A stretch of DNA of 64,000 nucleotides from Lachnospiraceae bacterium (GTDB taxonomy: Bacteria > Bacillota > Clostridia > Lachnospirales > Lachnospiraceae), in the NCBI GenBank assembly GCA_910575105.1, contig CAJTDK010000018.1, positions 1 through 64,000 on the forward strand. Reading direction: 5' to 3'. Both the position numbers and the translations under genes were made by a program. Below the pieces are notes generated by a model. The model did no database searches, was not told the origin of the DNA, and saw only the letters and a program-made list of their open reading frames with translations. Positions 9,218 through 17,672 of this stretch are shown here, piece by piece; within the stretch, counting starts at the first letter, position 1; each line of letters begins with the position of its first letter.

Positions 9218-10636
9218 TCAGCGGTCCTGCCCCTGTTCCTTTTCCCGGTCATTCTGGCGTTCCTCCCCGTATCCCATCAGCCGGTCTACGTTGGCTTTTG
9301 CGGCCAGCAGTTCCCGCATTTCCTCGCGGGAGCGCCGGTACTCGGCATAGTCTTTTTTCTTTCCTTCCAACAATGTTGCATACTCGGCCTGCAAGCTCTT
9401 GACGGTGGGCAGCTTCTTGATACCCAAATCGTCAAAGGCTTTCTTTGCCGCCTTGTGGAGCAAAATATCCGCTTCATGTTCCGCTAAGAATTTCTTGGAA
9501 TACCCTGCCTTGCGGTAGGCCGTATAGACCTCACGGGTTTTGACGTAATTGATGATGTGGGTCCGCAGTACGGCTATCTCTGCCATGCGGGTTTCCGCCG
9601 CCTTGATCTGTGCCGACAGCTCATTGTGGCTGGCCGTAGCAGCAGCCGCTTTTTCTTCCAATACTGCGTATTCCAGCAGGCCATGCTCGGTGAGGTAGTT
9701 CATTGTCTGCGCCATCTGTTTGAGGTTGAATACCTTTGCCCAACGCGCATAGCCAGCGCCTTTTCCCGCCTGCAATTTTGCCTGAATATCCACCAGAAGA
9801 TTGACCTTGGGCGGCTCTGTTTGAACAGCCGGTTTCTTTCTTGGCGTATGCTCTTTTTTCCCAGCCAGTACCGCCCGGATTTCATCTTCGCTGTACCCTT
9901 GTCCCAGCTTCTCATCCATGCGGGCAACATTCTTCCAGCCAGGGGCTTTGAGCCGGATCGCCTGTCCCTGGCGCGACACTTCACAGCCCATTTCCGCAAG
10001 CAGCTTTAACAGAGCGTCAAAGTCCGCCGGTTTCTGTTCCAATGCCTGGTCAATCATCATGCGGAGCTGTTCCCGGTGGGATGGCTTTGCCCGGTCCCCC
10101 AGCCATTTGTTGTAGCTTTTCCCATGCGGTTTTGGGTCCTCTACAATGGAATAGCCGTTCTCAACGCAGATGGTATCATTCAGCCGCCGAACCGCGCGGG
10201 TACTGCCCCAGAAGTTTCGGAATTTCCGGTCACAGTTCAGATTGACCGCGTTCCAGATGATGTGATTATGGATATGGGACTTGTCGATATGGGTGCAGAC
10301 CACAAAGGCGTGATTTCCCTTGGTGAACCGCTTTGCAAACTCCACGCCCAGCCGGTTGGCTTCCTCCGGGGTAATCTCGCCGGGGACAAAGGACTGCCGG
10401 ACATGGTAGGCCAGCACATCGTCCGCGCCCCGTACCCGTCCAGTGGTGGAAATGTACTCCCGTTTCGCCAGTAGAAACTCGGCGTCGGCTATCCGGCTGT
10501 CACACGCAAAGCCGGTGACGAGCCTGCCGTTATCTGTCTTTTGTGGGTTGGATACATAGTCGATAATGTCACTGACTGCCTGACTTTCGGTGCGGCCTTT
10601 GCCAATGTGCAGCGGCATGATGCGTGTGGTTGCCAT
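9218..10636 (-). CDS. MOBP-type relaxase/mobilization nuclease
   Basis: The 472-aa protein starts MATTRIMPLHIGKGR and carries the relaxase motif III HIDKSHIHNHIIWNAV (about residues 117-132; HxDxxHxHxH metal ligands) of the MobA/VirD2-like family found on Firmicute ICEs. A likely catalytic Tyr lies early (IIDYVSNPQK or nearby). The C-terminal half is basic and coiled-coil rich, and the end (ERQNDREKEQGQDR) is very polar. A GAAGGGAGG site precedes ATG 10636. It would nick oriT and pilot the strand into the T4SS. No MobC-type accessory gene lies beside it, and much of the transfer machinery in this window is fragmentary, so it may act only in trans with another element. Confidence 0.87.
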   Translation of the reverse strand: MATTRIMPLHIGKGRTESQAVSDIIDYVSNPQKTDNGRLVTGFACDSRIADAEFLLAKREYISTTGRVRGADDVLAYHVRQSFVPGEITPEEANRLGVEFAKRFTKGNHAFVVCTHIDKSHIHNHIIWNAVNLNCDRKFRNFWGSTRAVRRLNDTICVENGYSIVEDPKPHGKSYNKWLGDRAKPSHREQLRMMIDQALEQKPADFDALLKLLAEMGCEVSRQGQAIRLKAPGWKNVARMDEKLGQGYSEDEIRAVLAGKKEHTPRKKPAVQTEPPKVNLLVDIQAKLQAGKGAGYARWAKVFNLKQMAQTMNYLTEHGLLEYAVLEEKAAAATASHNELSAQIKAAETRMAEIAVLRTHIINYVKTREVYTAYRKAGYSKKFLAEHEADILLHKAAKKAFDDLGIKKLPTVKSLQAEYATLLEGKKKDYAEYRRSREEMRELLAAKANVDRLMGYGEERQNDREKEQGQDR

Positions 10637-10654
10637 GATGGAATCCTCCCTTCA

Positions 10655-10682
10655 TAACAAAACGGCCTGCATACGCAGACCG
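10655..10682 (-). terminator. Terminator upstream of the relaxase gene
   Basis: On the minus strand CGGTCTGC-GTAT-GCAGGCCG (10682-10663) forms a fully paired 8-bp stem with one G-U pair, followed by TTTTGTTA. It separates the zinc-ribbon gene from the relaxase. Confidence 0.6.
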
Positions 10683-10692
10683 CCTGTTTCTT

Positions 10693-10914
10693 TTATTCAC
10701 CATTTTTATATCGGATTACCGGAATCTGTCTGACCTTTTTTCCAATGGTCCGGCGTTCTAACGCAAAGACCATATCGCTGGTGCGCTCAAAAAATCCGAT
10801 GTCCTTTTTCCAGCTTATCCCGCATTTACAATGCTGTAAGCCGATAAACTGCTGTTTCATTTTCCTGCCGCAGCAGGGGCAGACTTTATTACTGGTTCCC
10901 ATCATTTTTGTCAT
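10693..10914 (-). CDS. Small zinc-ribbon-like protein
   Basis: This 73-aa product (or 69-70 aa from the ATGs at 10905 or 10902) has CPCCGRK and CKCG, giving four or five cysteines arranged like a zinc ribbon. A basic C-terminal half follows (ERRTIGKKVRQIPVIRYKNG). Its 5' end overlaps the DUF1016 stop by 26 bp, which suggests coupling. I do not recognise the family. A nucleic-acid-binding accessory of the element is plausible, but nothing more specific can be said. Confidence 0.5.
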   Translation of the reverse strand: MTKMMGTSNKVCPCCGRKMKQQFIGLQHCKCGISWKKDIGFFERTSDMVFALERRTIGKKVRQIPVIRYKNGE

Positions 10915-11929
10915 GCCATTTCTTCAGGACTTCCTCTACCTGTGCGACCAGCTGCTCCTTGTCTGGCATATAGAGGACATAGCGGGATGCAAAGATATTG
11001 TTGGATAGACCGCCCAGCGCATACTCCGCCGCAACACCGTCTTTATCGGTACAGAGGATAATGCCGATAGGCGGGTTATCATCATGGTCATTGACTTCCG
11101 CCGCATAGTAGTTGAGGTACATATTCAGCTGTCCGGCAGCCTCCGGCGTCAGCTTTTTTGCTTTTAGTTCAATCAGCACATAGGCCCGCAGGATTTTATT
11201 ATAAAAAACCATATCCACATAGTAGTGGGTATTATTTAAGGTGATCCGCTGCTGGGTTCCTACAAACATGAATCCCCGGCCAAGTTCCAGCAGGAATTTT
11301 TCAATCTGCATCACAAGCGCCTGTTCCAGATCGCTTTCCAGATAAGGCTTATTTTCTGGAATCCCTAAAAACTCGAATACATAGGGATCGCGAATAATAT
11401 CGGCTGGCTGTGCGATTTCAATTCCCTTTTGAGCCAGCGAGAGAACCTTTTCTTTGTTGGCGTCGCCACTGGATAATAAGAGGCGTTCATACAAGGAGCT
11501 TTCAATCTGCCGTTTCAGCTCCCGTACCGACCAGCCGGAATTGACAGCCTCTTTTTCATAAAAACTGCGCTTGCACTCATCGGAGATTGTCAAAAGCTCG
11601 CAATAATGGGACCAGGCCAATTTGCCAGACGGTGTCTGGCATTTCTCATAGGCCAGATAGAATGCCCTCATATTTTGAAGATTGGAGCGCGAAAAGCCTT
11701 TTCCAAACTCCCTTGTCAGTTCTTTGGAAAGTTCTTTTAAGGTCTGCTTTCCATACTCTGCGCGAAGCTGGCTTTGCTGCTCATACTCCACAATAATCCG
11801 ACCAATGTTCCAGTAGGTTGTAAGCAGCTCGGTGTTGACCTGCTGTGCGATATTTTTTCTTGACTTTTCCAGCAATTCTCTGATTTCCAAAATCATCGGA
11901 TTGTCCGATGATAGCTGATGATTTTCCAT
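10889..11929 (-). CDS. DUF1016/YhcG-family PD-(D/E)XK nuclease-like protein
   Basis: The 346-aa protein has the two DUF1016 parts. The N-terminal helical domain (about residues 10-160) contains TYWNIGRIIVEYEQ and FSRSNLQNMRAFYLAY. The C-terminal domain has a PD-(D/E)XK core: YYVDMVFYNKILRAYVLIELKAKKLTPEAAGQLNMYLNYY, where D, E and K of DMVFY...IELK are the expected metal/catalytic residues. The length matches the family. YhcG-like proteins are linked to DNA processing, restriction or defence, often as cargo of mobile elements. A terminator-like hairpin lies just upstream, so it may have its own promoter. The biochemical role here is unproven. Confidence 0.88.
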   Translation of the reverse strand: MENHQLSSDNPMILEIRELLEKSRKNIAQQVNTELLTTYWNIGRIIVEYEQQSQLRAEYGKQTLKELSKELTREFGKGFSRSNLQNMRAFYLAYEKCQTPSGKLAWSHYCELLTISDECKRSFYEKEAVNSGWSVRELKRQIESSLYERLLLSSGDANKEKVLSLAQKGIEIAQPADIIRDPYVFEFLGIPENKPYLESDLEQALVMQIEKFLLELGRGFMFVGTQQRITLNNTHYYVDMVFYNKILRAYVLIELKAKKLTPEAAGQLNMYLNYYAAEVNDHDDNPPIGIILCTDKDGVAAEYALGGLSNNIFASRYVLYMPDKEQLVAQVEEVLKKWHDKNDGNQ

Positions 11930-11945
11930 ATACTCACTCCTCTAT

Positions 11946-11968
11946 GAAAAGACCCGCCCGTTTGCGGG
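11946..11968 (-). terminator. Terminator-like hairpin before the DUF1016 gene
   Basis: On the minus strand CCCGC-AAACGG-GCGGG is followed by TCTTTTC. It lies between the 57-aa gene and DUF1016, 17 bp before the latter's start, and could terminate readthrough. Confidence 0.4.
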
Positions 11969-12030
11969 ACTGTCTGCGCTTTGACCTTTATCAGTATATC
12001 CTATTTCATGCCGAAAGTAAATCGCCAAAG

Positions 12031-12204
12031 CTATATGGCGTTTCCTTTTTCCCACCTCTCCAAACGGGATTGGCACAGTGCAGCAATTTCGTTTTTATCT
12101 TCTTCCGTCACATTTCGGTGTCCCTTTGTCCGCTGGATTTCCAGATGGCTTTCATAATCGGAAAGAAGAAGGTCAAAAAGCTCCTTTGGGGTACGGCAGA
12201 CCAT
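12031..12204 (-). CDS. Small hypothetical ICE protein
   Basis: This 57-aa frame runs from ATG 12204 to TAG 12031: MVCRTPKELFDLLLSDYESH..., then a charged helical C-terminus (RLERWEKGNAI). The frame stays open and keeps similar codon use upstream of the ATG (...GIEELPGYCSG), so the true gene may be longer or may be the tail of a broken one. It lies immediately downstream of the truncated helicase. I do not recognise the family. Confidence 0.4.
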   Translation of the reverse strand: MVCRTPKELFDLLLSDYESHLEIQRTKGHRNVTEEDKNEIAALCQSRLERWEKGNAI

Positions 12205-12230
12205 GCCGCTGCAATAGCCGGGTAATTCCT

Positions 12231-14540
12231 CTATGCCGTATCCTCCATGATGGCGGCGGTCACAACCGGCCTGTACTGTTCCAGCACATCTTCCAGCGCA
12301 GGCTGGGGCGGTTCTGTTTCGGCTTCATGGACAGGAGCAGGTTGGCTCTGTGATTCTACAATTCCTGCCTCTGCCAGTTCCTTTTCTGCCTGGATTTTCT
12401 CATACTGTTCCCGTTCTGCTTCGGTCAGATAACGATCCTTTTGGATTAGGTCGGCAACCAACTTCGCAGTCTTATCCCAGGTCAGGCGCACATCGTCACA
12501 GCCTTTTTTCTGGTAGCGCATGCCCTTTCCATCGTGATCTTCCGAACTGCCTGATGCGCCGGAAAGGGCATGGGAATGCCCGCCGGTTCCATATTCCTGT
12601 CGTAAAAATGTTATTTTTTCCTTGTCAGTATGGGGCTGCTGGAAAAAGGCATAAATGCGCCCTTTGCCTCCTGTAAAACTGCTGCCGCCAGAAAGGGCCG
12701 CGCCGATCTCATCCTCCGTAATAAACTGCTTAACCGCAGGAACCTCTGCCATTTCAGATGAAAAGGCTTTGCGGGGCAGCGACAGGTCTTTCATGTTTTC
12801 CCAAATCTGCTTGGGATTATGATACTGGAACCGCAGCAAGCTCCGGTCCTGCTGGTAGGCAAGCCAAAAGGCGGCGTATTCTTTCGCAACGGTTTGATGG
12901 AACTCTGGGCTTTTCAGCTGCTCGGCAAGCCGTTTTGTTTCCTCTGGAAACCCGCCCCCTCTGTTCTGGACAAGGCTGGGAAGATAACCGGATTCTTTGG
13001 CTCTATCACTAAGATCGTGACAAAGGTTCCAAAACTTTTCTGCCAGCTGCAACCGCTCATATCCTTCGGCCTCGGCAAGCTCTACATTGGACGCAAATTG
13101 ACCGGATTCCAACAGCTCGCCAATACGCTCCGCCGCGCCCTCCCAGGAAATGACCTGCGCGGATTTATCATAACGGGCGGATTTTCCATGAGAGAGATGG
13201 ATTCCGTCCTCACCATACCAGACTGTGATATTGCCTGCACCGGTGGTAAAACCGTTGCCGCCATGATAAAGGGATTGCAGGGCGGCGGCGATCTCCGGGA
13301 CCGGCTTCTGCTTTTCAAATTCAGCTGTCACGCGCTCCCGCAGACGGTCGGTATTGCCGCCCAGCCGCAGCACATGGTCAATGTCCTTTTGGGCAAAAGA
13401 AAAAGCAGAGGACGCTTTCACATTCTCTGCTTCATCAATATTCTGAATCTGTTCCGCTTCGGACAGAAACAGGTTTAAGGTCAGCTGTTGATAAGTTCCG
13501 CCATCAGAATCTCCTCCACTTGGGCCTTGCAGCTGTTCATCAGACCCACCCATTGCATCATGTCGCGGGCCTTCAGTTCCTCGGTCACGCCCGCCGCCTG
13601 CGCCAGTTTTGGCATCAGCTGCTCCAATCGGCTGTTCGCGGTCTGGTCGATCTCCAACAGGTGCGGGTACAGCTTCTCGCTCATCAGCAGACGGTTGTAA
13701 AGGAGGGGCCGGTGTTCCTTCAAGTAGGTTTTCCTCATCCTGCCGTACTTGCCCAGGGGCGTTTCGGGCTGTTCTGTCAGTTGCAGGTTGGGAATCAGAT
13801 AATCCCCGTTCCGGCTGTAAGTCAGATTGTTCTTCATGTTCTGTTCTCCTTTCCTGAGCGGCCTGCCGCTCCGCATTTAAGATAGTGACGCCGATCTGCC
13901 GCAGCACCTGCTGGTTGATCTGGCTGACCGCCGTTCCCAGCGCCCCAACGGTGGCCGGTGTGTTGAAATCGAAAACCGGCATGAAATCCTCGTGGGTGAA
14001 ATACTGCTCCGGGGCCAGCCCGCAGCGGGACATCAGGGAATAGGCGATGCTGACGGTGGCGGCGGCTTTGAATTGGACTTCGATGTTAAGTTCATCGTAC
14101 TCCTCCAAAAAGGAATCGTCAACGATGTAAAGGAAGTCCCGCCCGTTGTCCGCCCAGTATTCCCCGGCCAGCCTGCGGGCAATCTCGGTCAGCTGCCCGC
14201 CTAAATCATCGCCGCCCACCCCATACCGGTTTTCCAGCATGGCGGAGATGGAATCTATATGCCGTTCCTCCATCTTCCAGAGCCAGGGAGTGCGGGAGTG
14301 CGGGCGGGTTCCGGTATCGGAAATGTCAAAGACATACCGCAGACGGGTCCGGTCCCCGGAATCGTCCACCAGGGCGATGCCCTTGGAACCGCGCCGGACA
14401 TAGCGGCCCATCTTGTCATTCCACAGGTCATACTCCGCGCAGGCGGTAGCGTCCGGGCGCTGGGCGTAGATCATCAGCTGGTCGTGGAAGGGGTATTTGT
14501 AAAGCCTGGATGCAGTGTCCAGAAACCGCATCCACTCATT
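12231..14540 (-). pseudogene. ICE helicase/methyltransferase-type giant protein, internal fragment
   Basis: The 766-aa frame begins FLDTASRLYKYPFHDQLMIYAQRPDATACAEYDLW..., a hallmark of the N-terminal part of the giant (roughly 2,000+ aa) helicase proteins of Tn1549-like ICEs. These normally start some 40 residues earlier. The 5' end is cut at about 14540 where intron sequence of the opposite strand begins. The 3' end stops at MEDTA-TAG; in the family as I recall it the text continues DTAYRN, and here TAG-AGG-AAT stands at that point, so a nonsense change followed by a deletion joint is likely. The helicase core is absent. A complete tnpV gene lies inside in another frame. Confidence 0.75.
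13481..13837 (-). CDS. tnpV: TnpV family transposon protein, nested in the helicase frame
   Basis: This 118-aa protein has the full TnpV pattern: GDYLIPNLQLTEQPE, LGKYGRMRKTYLKEHRP, LYNRLLMSEKLYPHL, the helical LEQLMPKLAQAAGVTEELKA and MQWVGLMNSCKAQ. It lies wholly inside the helicase fragment on the same strand but in a different frame. ATG 13837 has AAAGGAG about eight bases upstream, within the host reading frame. The helicase frame across the overlap is low in complexity (Gly, Ala, Arg, Asp, Pro rich), as expected where one of two overlapping frames is constrained by the other. TnpV is of unknown function and is common in Firmicute conjugative and Tn4451-like elements. Confidence 0.78.
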   Translation of the reverse strand: MKNNLTYSRNGDYLIPNLQLTEQPETPLGKYGRMRKTYLKEHRPLLYNRLLMSEKLYPHLLEIDQTANSRLEQLMPKLAQAAGVTEELKARDMMQWVGLMNSCKAQVEEILMAELINS

Positions 14541-14847
14541 TCAGCTGGAAGTGAGCTGCACCGCCGCATTTGATGACAGGTTTACAGGATATTTTGAAGA
14601 AAGGGATACGGAGAGAATGTTTCGTGAAATCAAAGGCAGAAAGAAGCTGAACGCCCTCTACAAAGCGCAAAAGGGAATCTGCCCTATTTGCGGCGGCGCT
14701 ATCACTGTAGAGGAAGGGTACAGAATCCATGAAGTCACGGGGAATGATTATAAGATAACAAGAATTTTAGTGGACGCAGGCTGTCACAGAAAACTGCATT
14801 ACTCGAAAAACGTTGATGAACCGGCTCTGGTGAGACAGGGCTTATAA
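14541..14847 (+). pseudogene. Group II intron maturase, C-terminal fragment
   Basis: The translation FREIKGRKKLNALYKAQKGICPICGGAIT...ILVDAGCHRKLHYSKN is the C-terminal endonuclease-like region of LtrA-type proteins: KGRKKL, then a CPxCG pair, then CHRxLH. The reverse transcriptase and maturase X domains are missing, with minus-strand helicase sequence abutting at about 14540. It cannot be functional. The stop lies seven bases before domain V, the normal layout for ORFs that end just ahead of that domain. Confidence 0.75.
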
Positions 14848-14853
14848 GTGCTT

Positions 14854-14887
14854 GAGCCGTGTGAGGGGAAACTCTTATGCACGGTTC
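14854..14887 (+). ncRNA. Group II intron domain V
   Basis: This is a 34-nt hairpin beginning GAGCCGTGTG and ending ATGCACGGTTC with a GAAA tetraloop. The AGC...GUU catalytic arrangement, two-stem shape and length are those of domain V. It is stranded without the rest of the ribozyme. Confidence 0.82.
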
Positions 14888-14929
14888 TTAGAGGGGAAAG
14901 CGGTAGTAATACCGCTGACCTACTCGACC

Positions 14930-15287
14930 AGCTCATCGAAAACAAGCAGAAATTCATCGGGCAGATTATGACGAGCAAATCCCCGGTCAGAAGCTGTGAG
15001 GACATAGACGAAGCGGCTCTCACCTATGCGGAGGTGAAGGCTCTGGCAACGGGCAATCCCTACATAAAAGAAAAGATGGATTTGGATATTCAGGTGTCCA
15101 AGCTAAAGCTGTTAAAGGCGAACCACACCAGCCAGAAGTACCGCTTAGAGGACAATATCGTGAAGCATTACCCTGTGCAGATCGCTTCCATGAAGGAACG
15201 CCTTGCAGGGTATCGTGCCGACATTCAGACCTACGCACAGAATAAATTCCCGGACAAGGACACTTTCTCCATAAAAATCGGCAACCG
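14930..15287 (+). pseudogene. ICE helicase giant protein, downstream fragment
   Basis: The plus-strand translation is QLIENKQKFIGQIMTSK, then SPVRSCEDIDEAALTYAEVKALATGNPYIKEKMDLDI..., ending FSIKIGNR. This is the region after the SNF2-type helicase core in the same giant protein family whose N-terminal piece lies at 12231-14540 on the other strand. It starts exactly at the intron 3' end and is cut at about 15287, where recombinase sequence follows. The two fragments need not come from one gene copy. Opposed orientation indicates inversion or recombination between two elements. Confidence 0.72.
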
Positions 15288-15290
15288 GGT

Positions 15291-15675
15291 ATGGTGGCGG
15301 AGGCCATGGCGGGGAATATCGACCTTATCATTACGAAGTCCATTTCCCGGTTTGCCCGGAATACGGTGGATACGCTGACCACGGTGCGGAAGCTGAAGGA
15401 GAAGGGGATTGAGGTATATTTCGAGAAAGAGAATATCCGGACGCTTGACAGGAAGGGGGAGCTGCTGATCACCATCATGTCCTCGCTGGCGCAGGAGGAG
15501 AGCCGCTCCATTTCCGAGAATGTGACCTGGGGGCAGAGGAAGCGGTTCGCGGATGGGAAGGTGAGCCTGCCCTATGGGCGGTTCCTTGGGTATAAGAAGG
15601 GCAGGGATGAGCTGCCGGAGATTGTGGAGGAAGAAGCGGTGACGGTGCGGCTTATCTACCGGCTTTTCCTCTATC
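15291..15675 (+). pseudogene. Large serine recombinase fragment
   Basis: The translation AMAGNIDLIITKSISRFARNTVDTL...GIEVYFEKENI, then LLITIMSSLAQEESRSISENV..., is the middle of a TnpX/TndX-type serine recombinase: end of the catalytic resolvase domain, the helix (EESRSISENV) and the start of the recombinase domain. The N-terminal catalytic Ser region is absent and the frame is cut in LIYRLFL, where the recombinase domain would continue. It is a dead remnant of a site-specific integration or mobilization module. Confidence 0.82.
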
Positions 15676-15940
15676 CTTTGCCACATTGATGAAGCTGGAG
15701 GGGAAGGACTGGAGGGAAACGTACCTGTTATCCCTTGCCGGGGTCTACCGGCCGTCCAGGGAATCCGGCCGCAGCAAGGTCCCGGCGGCGGAGGCAGTGC
15801 AGGCTGCGCTTCAGGGACAAGATAAGCAATATAAGACCATGGATCTGCCGCCGCCGGAGGGGAAAGATTACAACGATCATCTCTGTCTGCGGCTTGGGAT
15901 CAGGCCGGTACAGCGGGCAAAAAGGGGCAGGGAAAGGGGG
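15674..15940 (+). pseudogene. Toprim/DUF3991-type primase-like protein, decayed fragment
   Basis: The frame SFATLMKLEGKDWRETYLL, then SLAGVYRPSRESGRSKVPAAEAVQAAL..., resembles the DUF3991/toprim proteins of ICEs. It jumps directly to GKDYNDHLCLRLGI, the family's C-terminal signature, skipping the central toprim core (the LxLDNDxAG stretch). This shows an internal deletion. It begins at the recombinase junction without a start codon. Confidence 0.6.
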
Positions 15941-16370
15941 GGGAAGAGAAGTAAAAACAAGGGAAAAAAGAAGAATATACTGCCTGGAGAAAGCTTCGCA
16001 GAGGAGGAAATTAATGTAAAAAAGCGTATCCGGATGGGAAATATGCTACCCGGGGAAGGTTTCGCGAGGGTAAAAAGTGTTGCAATCGTGCGTATCCAGA
16101 AGGGGGATATGGGGCATCAGGAGGGCAGAAACAGAGGAATTTAAGCGGGAAATACCGGCAGGAGCACAGGGAGCAGGAGAAACTGTAGATGTAGAGCCAT
16201 GTATTAGAACAGCAAGCATCGCCTTTGGCTTGCCACACCCTCCGGGAGCGGCAGTTTATCAGGGGTGTCCCCTGAAACCCCAGTCAGCCCGGAGGCGGGA
16301 AAGCTGAAGATGAGAGATGGGAGCAAAAGAAGAAAATAGCAGGAGAAGAAAATAAAAGGAGGCAGGAATT
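15941..16370 (+). other. Decayed spacer with a short internal repeat
   Basis: There is no convincing gene here. The frame from the toprim fragment runs on in basic, repetitive sequence. A roughly 35-bp unit occurs twice (about 15970-16005 and 16036-16072), each translating to [IM]LPGE[SG]FA, and a second pair reads RIRMGN and RIQKGD. The segment 16220-16290 contains GGGGTGTCCCCTGAAACCCC. Confidence 0.4.
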
Positions 16371-17370
16371 ATGAGATCAATAGAATCAACAGGCTCAGTA
16401 GAGCAGTTTGCGAAAGAGATTGCAGGAAGGATCATAGGGTATCTGCCCGATGCATATCAGGATGTGGAGACAGAGATCGTGGAAAAGCCACAGAATAACG
16501 GCGTATACCGGACGGGGATCAGATTTGGCAGTCCGGGGGATATAAATTCGATGGTCATCTATATGGAATCCTATTTTGCTGGGCATGAGAAAGAGGGGAT
16601 GACCCTGGATGAGATCATGGAGGATATCGCAGCAAAGGTAACGGAGTGTGCAGGGCTTGGAGAAAAAGTCTTTGACAGGGACGGGAAGGATTTTGAAAAG
16701 GTCAGGGATTTGCTGGAGCCGGCCCTTATCAACACGCGGGCGAACCAGGGGAGGTTAAAGGATATGCCCCATATGCCGGTGGAGGACCTGTCGGCCATCT
16801 GCCAGGTCACGGTCCCCTAGGAGAAGGGTGCGGCAGCACGCCGGTGACGAACAGCCGTCTGGAGGAATGGGGGATAGGAAAAGACAAGCTCTTTGAGCAG
16901 GCGTTTGCAAACCTGCAAAAGCCCGGGGCATGCACCCTGCAGAGCGTGGACGCCAAGAGTATTGAGATCATCGAAGGGGTACCCTAGGATAATCTGCTGG
17001 AGCTTCCGGAAATGCCGGAGGTTTACCGGAAGGTGTTTGAAGGGGGGGATGTTCGTGCTGACAAAGAAGGAAAACGGGTACGGTGAATCGGCAATGGCCT
17101 GCCCGGGGGTGATGGAGAAGGTGGACAGGCTGTTCCCGGAGGGATTTTATCTCCTCCCGTCCTCCGTCCATGAGTGTCTGATCACCCGGAAAGGCGGAGG
17201 CATGGATTTGAAGGGGGGGGGGGGGTGAGAGGATGGTGTATGAGGTCAACCGGACGCAGGTGGAGCCATCGGAGATCCTGTCAGACCACGTCTATGAGTA
17301 TGACCGGGAGAGGGGGAGCATCCGGCTGGCAGCGAGGGAACTGGATAAAGAGAAGGGGATGGAGCGATGA
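16371..17370 (+). pseudogene. DUF5688 family gene, multiply frameshifted
   Basis: The start is clear (AAAGGAGGCAGGAATT before ATG 16371), and the first 149 codons show the DUF5688 pattern: YLPDAYQDVETEIVEKPQNNGVYRTGI, VIYMESYF, LEPALINTRANQ, LKDMPHMPVEDL. The rest lies in shifted frames: a one-base loss at CCCC (about 16816), an in-frame TAG at about 16987, a one-base gain in G7 (17042-17048) and a break near G13 (17213-17225). Recognisable pieces are VTNSRLEEWGIG, MFVLTKKENGYG, FYLLPSSVHECLI and VYEVNRTQVEPSEILSDHVY. The family is of unknown function and usually about 330 aa. Confidence 0.75.
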
Positions 17371-17393
17371 AAAAAGTATGCTGCCCGAAAGAA

Positions 17394-17528
17394 CCGATGC
17401 TGCAGATAGCGAGTGAGAGTGTTGATTACTCAGGAATTAATGTAATGCGGTATTAGCAGGAAGGAAATGAAAGGAGGAGCATATGATACAGATCGCGATC
17501 ATGCTGGGAGAGGCGTATGCCGGCCAGG
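17394..17528 (+). repeat. Direct repeat, copy A (DUF5688-associated)
   Basis: About 135 bp, matching 18487-18621 at all but a handful of positions. It includes GTTGATTACTCAGGAATTAA, a GAAAGGAGGAGC ribosome binding site and the start of a short frame (MIQIAIMLGEAYAGQ). It lies after a DUF5688 gene and before another, consistent with tandem duplication of a DUF5688 unit. Confidence 0.75.
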
Positions 17529-17548
17529 ATAGAGAAAAAAAGGTTTGA
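17483..17548 (+). CDS. Short peptide MIQIAIMLGEAYAGQ..., copy A
   Basis: This is a 21-codon frame with an excellent GAAAGGAGG site. Its first 15 residues match the copy at 18576 at 12 positions. It could be a real small protein or the N-terminus of a decayed gene; the length difference between copies favours decay. No family is recognised. Confidence 0.3.
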   Translation: MIQIAIMLGEAYAGQDREKKV

Positions 17549-17615
17549 GGGATACGGGGAAAGTATAGAAAAATGAGCAGGGAGAGAAGAAAAATCACAC
17601 AAAAATCAGCGAAAG

Positions 17616-17647
17616 GCTTGCTTATCGCAAGCAAAAAGCGGTATACT
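17616..17647 (+). promoter_or_regulatory. Promoter and palindromic operator of the RelB-like antitoxin
   Basis: A TATACT -10 element is at 17642-17647. About 18 bp upstream TTGCTT overlaps the palindrome GCTTGC-TTATC-GCAAGC (17616-17632). A palindrome over the -35 suits antitoxin autorepression. Confidence 0.45.
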
Positions 17648-17672
17648 ATATTAGTGAAAGGATGTGGTTTGT

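Larger units (their letters stand above)
14541..14929 (+). mobile_element. 3' remnant of a group II intron
   Basis: The block holds the C-terminal HNH-type end of an intron maturase followed by domain V, a domain VI-like hairpin (GCGGT-AGTAAT-ACCGC, 14900-14915) and a CTACTCGAC 3' end. All upstream intron domains and the RT core are gone. What follows is in-frame helicase sequence (QLIENKQKF...), which identifies the former insertion site. Confidence 0.75.

Noticed and set aside
12819-13478. 219-codon frame antisense to the helicase fragment
   Set aside because: No start signal and no recognisable protein; it is a compositional shadow.
14848-15378. A single 176-aa protein from the domain V region to 15378
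   Set aside because: It starts inside intron RNA sequence and ends out of frame in the recombinase; only the middle is real helicase text.
17213-17225. G13 tract as a proven phase-variation switch
   Set aside because: The same gene also has a nonsense codon and other frameshifts, so decay explains it; kept only as a low-interest question.
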